Positions 26,590 through 32,419 of a stretch of DNA of 32,419 bases are shown here, one piece after another. The DNA comes from Tritrichomonas foetus (lineage: Eukaryota > Parabasalia > Tritrichomonadida > Tritrichomonadidae): positions 1 to 32,419 of the forward strand of contig MLAK01001123.1 in assembly GCA_001839685.1 (NCBI GenBank), read 5' to 3'. A program made the translations under genes and the position numbers. Numbering within the stretch: the stretch's first letter is position 1; every line of letters starts with the position of its first letter. The notes beneath the pieces are model-generated. The model made no database searches and was not told where the DNA came from. It saw only the letters and a program-made list of their open reading frames with translations.

Positions 26590-26946
26590 ATGAAAACTAT
26601 ACCGGATTCTCCTCTTAGTATTGGTTCTACATTAAAAGATGGCTTAGAGTACCTTTATAATTTAGATTATAAGAAAGATCCATTAATAATTGAAATAATC
26701 GAAGTTGAACTTGCAAATTACTCCATATATGAAATAATAGAGACATTAATGAATGATAGTAGTATAAATAATGATATTATTGCAGCTGTATATTTATGTG
26801 GTAGTGGATTTAAAGGTACAGTTATAAAAGTTGATACAACTTCTCAAGACAATGTAGTTGTTACTTTGGAAAATAATAATTCTACATTTCAAGTGATAAT
26901 TAGCCAATTCCATAACCCCAAGCTACATTCAATATCAAAACTGTAA
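26590..26946 (+). CDS. Small ORF in frame behind the Furry-like gene (possible C-terminal part)
   Basis: From the ATG at 26590 it encodes 118 residues: a helical, acidic first half (about 1-65) and a beta-rich second half with FKGTVIKV and NVVVTLENNN strands. I do not recognise a family. It is in the same frame as the Furry-like gene, and no stop occurs between that gene's TGA (26557-26559) and this ATG, so the frame is open for 129 codons after a single TGA. Composition (Asn, Asp, Ile, Lys) matches the upstream protein. It may be a separate small gene, the true C-terminus interrupted by a mutation or sequencing error, or a readthrough product. A six-codon frame (ATG 26576 to TGA 26591-26593) overlaps its start, which argues mildly against independent translation. 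Confidence 0.45.
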   Translation: MKTIPDSPLSIGSTLKDGLEYLYNLDYKKDPLIIEIIEVELANYSIYEIIETLMNDSSINNDIIAAVYLCGSGFKGTVIKVDTTSQDNVVVTLENNNSTFQVIISQFHNPKLHSISKL

Positions 26947-27591
26947 TATGTCTTTTTGGTGGCCCTTCATATGTTGAGTTGATTCCCATTACTATTCTTA
27001 AAGAAATAGCTACGCGAATATAAAAATGTACATATAGAACTAATCTATCATCTATTTTTGCATTTTAATCATGTCAATTTAATCTGTTAAAGAAATGGAT
27101 TCTAAATATGAAAATATATATGGATTCACAATTGATAATAATAGCACATTTATAAAATGGACTTTTTTATCAAAAAGTTTCTTATCGTCAATTTGTCATC
27201 ACTTCAACTGAGTTTATCCACAACAAAATTAGGTTAACCAATATTAGTTAACTTATTGTAGATAACTCAAAAAAGTGACAGGATGAATGATGATTCTAGA
27301 AGACATCTCTTCTTCATTAATGGTAAACATGAAGAAATTTAATCCAGATTTGAGAAAAGATATTTTTAAATTTTTGGAACAGTTTTTTTCATTGTTTGGA
27401 ATATATTTTTGAAAATATATAATAAAAATTATTAAAATAAATGCATAGCACTTCTACAAAACTACTCACAGTGCACTTGACTACTTACTTACAAAGTTGT
27501 TCATATAAAATATGATTTTATCATAAAATTTTGAATTTGCTAATCGATTACAAATTCTTCTTTCTAAAATATTTTTTCAACAACAATATAC

Positions 27592-27607
27592 TTTCATCTA
27601 GATGAAA
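27592..27607. repeat. 16-bp perfect palindrome
   Basis: tttcatctagatgaaa is its own reverse complement. A dimeric regulator site or chance are both possible; it is about 320 bp upstream of the next gene. Confidence 0.6.
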
Positions 27608-27898
27608 ACAATGTTTAATTAGATAAGAGATCATCTTGACTTGGTTCACAATTCAGCAATGATGACTTCATTTTCAAAAAGTGAAAATGATCATGACTCG
27701 CATTCAAAAAAAATATTCTATTCAAAAACACTCAAATAATTCTATCAAATTTGAATATGAGTCATCATCTTCATTTCCCACTCCCAATATTTGAGATTGA
27801 AAAAGTTGACAAGAAAAATTTCAACTAAATTTCATCTGAAAAAAAGATGATTATTAACTTTTTCTGGGCCTTTAGAATTTTCACTGAGTCACCATCTT

Positions 27899-27904
27899 TC
27901 ATTT
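27899..27904 (+). promoter_or_regulatory. Initiator-like element deciding a start
   Basis: TCATTT with the A at 27901. If transcription starts here, the first usable ATG is 27925 and the upstream in-frame ATG at 27847 is outside the transcript. Confidence 0.35.
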
Positions 27905-27924
27905 TTCCACTTTACCAAGTCGAT

Positions 27925-28494
27925 ATGGATATTATGAAAAAATACCCATTGCCATCATTAGCTTCAAATTCGACACAAGACTTCACAACAACAACAACAA
28001 GCACCACAGAAAACACAATTTCCAAAACTTTCATTCCATTCATCAATGATGAAAATTCTTCATCAGATGAAACTCCAATTATGTCTTTCTCTCAGTTTTT
28101 TGATGACGAAAATGAATTTACCAGTGACCCTGATAACGAAGAAAGTGTTGAATCAAGTCCATGTGTAGATATTGACATTCATAAATATTCTTCCCAGATC
28201 AAACAAAATGACGACGAAAATCGCAGTAACATTCGACGTTTGAGTGGTTTTGATTATGAAAAATCATACGCATACAACTATTTATGCACAAAATTTGGGG
28301 GACGTCCGGCTTTCAATGAATTAAAGAGTATTGCAACAATTCTTCAAGAACATTTAAATCTTAGACTCGACCGTGCAGCTTCTCGTAGAAAGAAAGTATT
28401 GATTAAGTGGTTCGATGAAAACATAGTGGTTATCAAGCCTTTTATCGAATTATACATGGTTGTAACAAAGTATGATGAAGAGGATGATAATTGA
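27925..28494 (+). CDS. Unrecognised protein: acidic Ser/Thr-rich N-terminus, basic helical C-terminal domain
   Basis: From the ATG at 27925 it has 189 residues; the ATG at 27847 would add 26 mostly hydrophobic residues that look noncoding. Residues 1-110 are low-complexity, Ser/Thr/Asp/Glu-rich and probably disordered, including a TTTTTSTT run and an IRRLSGF segment resembling a basophilic kinase site. Residues 111-181 look like a compact helical domain: YEKSYAYNYLCTKFGGRP, then LKSIATILQEHLNLRLDRAA, then SRRKKVLIKWFDENIVVIKP. The RRKK cluster next to an aromatic helix would suit nucleic-acid binding, and the acidic half could act as an activation region, but this is inference. I cannot name a family. 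Confidence 0.6.
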   Translation: MDIMKKYPLPSLASNSTQDFTTTTTSTTENTISKTFIPFINDENSSSDETPIMSFSQFFDDENEFTSDPDNEESVESSPCVDIDIHKYSSQIKQNDDENRSNIRRLSGFDYEKSYAYNYLCTKFGGRPAFNELKSIATILQEHLNLRLDRAASRRKKVLIKWFDENIVVIKPFIELYMVVTKYDEEDDN

Positions 28495-29072
28495 ACTTAC
28501 ATCTTTGATCTTTTGTATTTAGTAGCGATAAATAACATGGAAAATAAAGTCCCCAATTTTGTTGATTAATAAATAATGAAAAACAATTTATTTTCTAATT
28601 CATCATTTTTTTCACTTTTCCTTCAGTTTATTGCATTTAGAAGGTGGATCACAGAAATGTAGTTAGAGCTCGGAATAGTGGCCTTATTTTATGTCCTCTT
28701 GTGGCCATGTTTAGTGTCATAGGCTTATGACTTGGTGTGTGATTTTTATAGCTAGTGGCATGTTTTTTCAAAAAAAAGACATAATTCTGAGCCCTAAAGT
28801 GTAGCCTAATTATGCTATAATATGTTGTAGTGATGAAATGTCATATTTGAATTGGTCCATTGCGCCATCATTTTTATCGATGATGTACCGATATCAATTT
28901 CTTTTAAAGCTTTCATTAAAGAAGGTGGTTCTTTCATTGTTTTTGATTAAGGATCACATGACAAATTAAAGTATATTCTCGGTGATTGTGAAAAAATACC
29001 TTATTGAATTCATTTCATATCTTCTGATATTGAAAATACCCCTTAAAAAGGTAGAACATTGTTATAGACTAG

Positions 29073-29151
29073 TCAAGAAAACAATTGTTACATTTGATTA
29101 TCTGGAAGGGATTTATCTTTTCTATTTTCATAATCAAGAAAACAATTGTTA
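29073..29151. repeat. 18-nt direct repeat
   Basis: tcaagaaaacaattgtta occurs at 29073-29090 and again at 29134-29151. The second copy begins in the loop of the hairpin at 29114-29168. Confidence 0.75.
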
Positions 29152-29168
29152 TGAAAATAAAAAAGATA
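29114..29168. repeat. Long hairpin, 20-bp stem with one mismatch
   Basis: Arms 29114-29133 and 29149-29168 are reverse complements at 19 of 20 positions (mismatch 29122/29160), with a 15-nt loop. Confidence 0.8.
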
Positions 29169-29221
29169 TATTATGGAAATTGTATTTCAATGTCTAGACA
29201 TGATGGGTAAGTTGGAGCATA

Positions 29222-29280
29222 ATCGGTTCTTTGGACCGAATAACGAAAGGAAATGTTTCCAAAGCTGGATTTGAACCGAT
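29222..29280. other. Structured segment, possible noncoding RNA
   Basis: atcggttc (29222-29229) pairs exactly with gaaccgat (29273-29280). The adjacent tttgga (29230-29235) pairs with tccaaa (29258-29263), leaving a 9-nt bulge on one side. A competing local hairpin pairs tcggttc (29223-29229) with ggaccga (29233-29239). On the minus strand the segment contains GGTTCAAATCC, a perfect Pol III B-box consensus. No tRNA fold or A box fits. The call is speculative. Confidence 0.3.
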
Positions 29281-29692
29281 CCTTTGAGACCTCATACAGA
29301 ACCTGTTTCAAACAATACATTTCAATGCATTCCTACATACTCATCAAGTTGACCTTCGTTCATATTTATACATATGATTGTTTTTTTTTCATATAAATTA
29401 ATGAAAAACATTAAATAATAAAGAGCTATGGAGTGATTCAATTTATTTTTAGAATTAAATGCCCATCATGAAATTGCATGAGGTGCTTTATTATCTCATT
29501 TTTTTTTAATCGAATAAAACATAAAATAAATCAGCTTCTTTCATCAGTCGGAATATAACTAATTTGTGATAGCTTTTAAAATGTCATTTAAAAGAGATAA
29601 GCAAAGTCGTGCTTCTTGGCCGCTTAATATATAAAAAACTGGATGGTAAAAATAATTAAAATCCAAAATTTACAAACAATTAGTAATAATAG

Positions 29693-30895
29693 TCAATGAT
29701 TCAAATGTTGTAATTGATCTTCCAACCATGAAATTAAGTTATCGTTCTTTCTTTGTGCATCTTTTTTGGCATCTATTAAAGCTTTTTCAAATAGATCTTT
29801 TTGGTGAGCGAATAAAACATGCTTCATCAAAGAATTAAACCCGAAAACTTCTCTGTTACACTGTTCACAATAATGTTTATCATTTTCCACCTTTTTAAAC
29901 AATGACATTGCATAACTTGTTGTTTGATGAATTCTAAACAAGTGTAAATAAATATCATATTGCCTATAGGCATTAAATTGACATTCTGGACAATAATACA
30001 ATTTATATTCTAAATCACCATCACAGTTTTTATAAAATTTAGTATGTAAGAGAAAAGCATGAACTGTCGCAAAATCTTGGAGAAATAATTTTGCATCAGT
30101 TGTTGTTGGCTTAGACACATCAAAATCATAATCATTTGGGAAAATACCAGAACCGCCAAATTTTTTAATAAATGTGACGTATTCAGGTGATGAAAGTAAA
30201 GGAATATTTGTATTAGCTAAATGAGGTAAATTATACTTCTGTAAAGTGAAAATTTCTTCTGGTGATCCAATCACATAATACAAATTTTTATTCAATTTTT
30301 CAAAAAAAACTTCAATATTTTTGTTTGGAAAAATGGTTAAAATTATGCCTTTCGAACATCCGATAAATAACAAATGCTTATCTTCTTTCTTTGGTGATGT
30401 ACCAAGTTGGTCATTAGATTGATTATCGAGTTCTTCATCATCTGAATCAGCTCCATTTATGACATTGGTCATTAAATCAAGTCTATACACAAAATTTGAA
30501 TATCCAACAATTTCAGAGATTTTTTCATCTATTTTTTCAACATATTCAGGAAAATAATAAAGTGTTATTAATTGAAAATCTTTTAAAAATCTTAACTTTT
30601 GTTTCTCAACTAATCTATTATCCCTATCTTCAAGATCAAATCCAATTTGCATTTTGAAATCAAAAAATTCACGTGGATGATTTTTAAAATGTGAAATTAA
30701 TGATGTATATTGAGAATATTGAACATCACATACAGGACATTTGCATTTTGGTGGAGGTAATTCAAATAGTTGATTTAACCTCTTCACAATTTTTGAAGAT
30801 TTATGACTAGACACAATATGTGCAATATGGTCAAATTCTTGCTTTTGCTCTTTGTGGCAGATTGGACAATAACTAACACGCCTTTGATTATTCAT
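29693..30895 (-). CDS. C2H2 zinc-finger protein, four fingers
   Basis: A 400-residue protein with paired fingers at both ends. Finger 1 is C10-C13-H26-H31 and finger 2 is C53-C56-H69-H73. Fingers 3 and 4 lie in the last 100 residues (CPEC ... HLFRIH and CEQC ... HVLFAH), each Cx2Cx12Hx4H. All zinc ligands are intact. Between them, residues 80-290 form a region without zinc ligands that includes an acidic patch (DSDDEELDNQSND) and an apparently folded alpha/beta segment (LLFIGCSKGIILTIF). The pairs are not in the regular tandem array with TGEKP linkers of DNA-binding factors, so protein or RNA binding is as likely. I cannot name an orthologue. It diverges from the Nbp35-like gene with about 210 bp between starts. 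Confidence 0.8.
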   Translation of the reverse strand: MNNQRRVSYCPICHKEQKQEFDHIAHIVSSHKSSKIVKRLNQLFELPPPKCKCPVCDVQYSQYTSLISHFKNHPREFFDFKMQIGFDLEDRDNRLVEKQKLRFLKDFQLITLYYFPEYVEKIDEKISEIVGYSNFVYRLDLMTNVINGADSDDEELDNQSNDQLGTSPKKEDKHLLFIGCSKGIILTIFPNKNIEVFFEKLNKNLYYVIGSPEEIFTLQKYNLPHLANTNIPLLSSPEYVTFIKKFGGSGIFPNDYDFDVSKPTTTDAKLFLQDFATVHAFLLHTKFYKNCDGDLEYKLYYCPECQFNAYRQYDIYLHLFRIHQTTSYAMSLFKKVENDKHYCEQCNREVFGFNSLMKHVLFAHQKDLFEKALIDAKKDAQRKNDNLISWLEDQLQHLNH

Positions 30896-31096
30896 GATTC
30901 ATTTATTGAATAGTTTATTTGAAGTTTGTTATTCATATGCCCAAATAAACATATAAAAAGTCGAAACCTACGTCATTTTGAATATTAATCAGAAAATTTC
31001 TTTGAAAGTGTCGGAATCCGATAATAACTTTTGAAAGATCATTTTGAGAAATACAACCATATAAGCTTACAAAATTTCGCTATTAGATAATCCAAA

Positions 31097-31103
31097 TCAT
31101 TCT
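31097..31103 (+). promoter_or_regulatory. Initiator-like element of the Nbp35-like gene
   Basis: TCATTCT immediately precedes the ATG at 31105. With the A as +1 the leader would be only 6 nt, short but known for trichomonad mRNAs. Confidence 0.4.
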
Positions 31104-31104
31104 A

Positions 31105-31980
31105 ATGAGTAAGTGCTCAGGGAACTGTGAGAATTGCTCAATGAAGGGCACATGTGGATCAAGTGGCGCTCCAGCAGCAATGCAGGAAGCTCTAGAATCC
31201 ATTAAGCAGTCGATGGATAATGTCAAAAATAAAATCCTTATCTTGAGCGGGAAAGGTGGAGTTGGTAAATCCACAATTACTTATTTAATGAGTAAAGCCT
31301 TTTCTCTCGACTCTCGAGTCGGTGTTCTGGATTTAGATTTATGCGGACCATCGATGCCATTCCTGTTTAATAAGCCACATGAAGATATTCTTGAAACAAC
31401 ATTTGGATTTGAGCCTTGCTACATCACACATAATATTGGCTTGATATCTATTCAATACCTATTGAAAAGTGAAAATGATGCTTTAATAGCACGAGGCCCA
31501 ATGAAAAACTCCCTCATTTTACAGTTTTTAAGAGATGTTGATTGGGGAGAAACAGATACTATTATTATTGACACTCCACCTGGAACAAGTGATGAGCACC
31601 TTTCTGTTATCAGTTTTATGGCAGACACTGGGATCGATGGTGCCGTTATTGTAACCACTCCGGAGGAACTTGCTTTAAGTGATGTTAGAAGAGAAATTCA
31701 ATTCTGCCGCAAAGCAGACGTGAAAATTCTGGGTGTCATTGAAAACATGAGTGGATTTTCATGTCCTAAATGTGGAAAAGACACACAAATCTATCCAGAA
31801 TCAACTGGAGGCGCTCGTGCAATGTGCGAAGCAGAAAATATTGAATTTCTCGGATCTTTTGAAATTGACCCGTCTATCGTCGCAAGCTGCATTGGTGAAA
31901 AGTATCCAGTATCAGAAAAAACAATGTCTAAAGCAAACTCAATTCGAGATAGAATTATGGAAGTAATTGCAGCAAAGTAG
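31105..31980 (+). CDS. Nbp35/NUBP1-type Fe-S cluster scaffold ATPase (Mrp family)
   Basis: A 291-residue P-loop ATPase. Residues 49-56 are GKGGVGKS, the deviant Walker A of the Mrp/NBP35 (SIMIBI, MinD-like) class; LDLDLCGPSMP and IIIDTPPGTSDEHL follow as the switch and Walker B regions. The C-terminal CPKC (Cys220 and Cys223) is the bridging cluster site of the dimer. The N-terminus has Cys 4, 8, 11 and 17, like the extra ferredoxin-type cluster that marks Nbp35, but with 3 residues instead of the usual 13 between the first two Cys. No mitochondrial-type presequence is visible, so a cytosolic role in delivering Fe-S clusters to cytosolic and nuclear proteins is favoured over a hydrogenosomal Ind1. 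The length fits a compact family member. Confidence 0.9.
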   Translation: MSKCSGNCENCSMKGTCGSSGAPAAMQEALESIKQSMDNVKNKILILSGKGGVGKSTITYLMSKAFSLDSRVGVLDLDLCGPSMPFLFNKPHEDILETTFGFEPCYITHNIGLISIQYLLKSENDALIARGPMKNSLILQFLRDVDWGETDTIIIDTPPGTSDEHLSVISFMADTGIDGAVIVTTPEELALSDVRREIQFCRKADVKILGVIENMSGFSCPKCGKDTQIYPESTGGARAMCEAENIEFLGSFEIDPSIVASCIGEKYPVSEKTMSKANSIRDRIMEVIAAK

Positions 31981-32419
31981 TTACTATAAATCACCAAAAA
32001 TAGTTGATTATATAAGTCCAAATAGAGAAATAAAATGTATAAAAGCTAATATCATTCCGTTTTTGATCATCTAATATAATTGAAATCGAGAATTATAACT
32101 TTTTATGAGAAAATTCCAAATTCGTTTTAAAATCATTTCACTTCAAGTTTATTATTAGTCAGTAATGTAAAACTATTATTGTACCGGAGTAGTTACAATA
32201 ACGTTTATTATTGTACCTAAGTAATTTCATGAAAAATCGTTGGCTGTTAATCATTGTTACTTTGAGTACATAGTCATTCTTTAGAAAATGATGAATTTTG
32301 TGGTTTCTTTGTTTTCATCTTCATCACAAAACAGTAGTAGACCTATAAGTTGTGATTTTTTGCGCTTCGCTTCAACTTATCCCAACACATTAAAAATCAA
32401 TGATCACAAATGAGAAAAC
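31981..32419. other. 3' flank at the window end
   Basis: AT-rich, with no open frame of note. Two imperfect copies of an attattgtacc...gtaRtt word lie near 32175-32225. A neighbouring gene may begin beyond the window. Confidence 0.4.

Larger units (their letters stand above)
26947..27924. other. 1-kb intergenic region
   Basis: AT-rich with no gene seen. It holds two AAAAAGTGA words (27270-27278 and 27676-27684), the 16-bp perfect palindrome at 27592-27607, and a TCATTT initiator-like element at 27899-27904. Confidence 0.5.
28495..29692. other. 1.2-kb intergenic region with strong hairpins
   Basis: No convincing gene. A 71-codon frame at 28982-29197 runs through the hairpin and direct repeats and is rejected. 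The stretch contains the 20-bp-stem hairpin at 29114-29168, an 18-nt direct repeat, and a structured segment at 29222-29280. The part from 28640 to 28740 is somewhat less AT-rich than its surroundings, without a recognisable RNA motif. Confidence 0.5.

Noticed and set aside
28982..29197. A 71-codon frame.
   Set aside because: It runs through the 20-bp-stem hairpin and the 18-nt direct repeat and ends soon after; repeat structure explains it better than coding.
29265..29345. A possible tRNA on the minus strand because of GGTTCAAATCC.
   Set aside because: The T-stem does not pair beyond two bases, the predicted anticodon stem fails, and no A box lies at the right distance upstream.
1..32419. 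Spliceosomal introns of the conserved trichomonad type (GTAYGT ... ACTAACACACAG).
   Set aside because: I found no such 3' element in the right context, and every main gene is an uninterrupted frame; the partial actaacacg near 30871 lies inside the zinc-finger gene on the opposite strand.

Overview
The window looks like a stretch of chromosome from a unicellular eukaryote, most probably a trichomonad (Parabasalia; Trichomonas or Tritrichomonas type). It is very AT-rich. The genes are long single open frames with no recognisable introns, lie on both strands and are separated by mostly short intergenic gaps. Several starts have a TCATT-type initiator-like element a few bases upstream, and there is a secreted multi-domain saposin-like protein of the kind these protists carry. 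The gene set (FANCI, AP-3 sigma, ORP, RBBP6/Mpe1, Furry, GOST-like 7TM, RhoGEF) is clearly eukaryotic. The species call is inference.

Layout. 0-7 kb: a FANCI homologue (minus) diverges from a RhoGEF-PH-Kelch protein (plus). 7-8 kb: a secreted protein with three saposin B domains (minus), two of them encoded by an exact 297-bp-period tandem duplication. 8-10.1 kb: a 2.1-kb gene-poor stretch with a striking three-arm hairpin at 9181-9240. 10.1-15.4 kb: a secreted GH35 beta-galactosidase, an AP-3 sigma adaptor subunit, a 58-T homopolymer with a TG microsatellite, a hairpin-rich gap, and an oxysterol-binding (ORP) protein, all plus. 15.6-17.5 kb: a DWNN-RING (RBBP6/Mpe1-type) mRNA 3'-processing protein (minus) with Asn- and Arg/Asp-rich tails. 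17.9-19.3 kb: a seven-TM GOST-like membrane protein. 19.4-20.4 kb: a decayed element of about 1 kb with 25-bp terminal inverted repeats, a TA on each flank, a Tc1/mariner-like transposase N-terminal fragment and a Myb-domain fragment. 20.6-26.9 kb: a degenerate small GTPase (minus, CPLANE2-like) diverges from a Furry-like scaffold (plus) whose frame continues 129 codons past an in-frame TGA. 27.9-32 kb: an unrecognised small protein with an acidic N-terminus and a basic C-terminal domain, a four-finger C2H2 protein (minus), and an Nbp35-type Fe-S scaffold ATPase (plus).

The genes do not form an operon or one pathway. They are mixed housekeeping functions: DNA crosslink repair, Rho signalling, secreted hydrolase and lipid-binding proteins, vesicle sorting, sterol or lipid transfer, mRNA 3' processing, morphogenesis and Fe-S assembly. 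I see no CRISPR array, rRNA, tRNA or phage-like module. The best leads are the transposon-like element with its Myb fragment, the Furry in-frame stop, the FANCI regulatory residues, the Mpe1-type protein without a zinc knuckle, the pseudo-GTPase, the exact saposin duplication, and several strong intergenic hairpins and a recurrent TCACTTTTT motif. All eight ambiguous bases (N) in the window fall within the saposin duplication and the transposon-like element, which points to collapsed multi-copy sequence.
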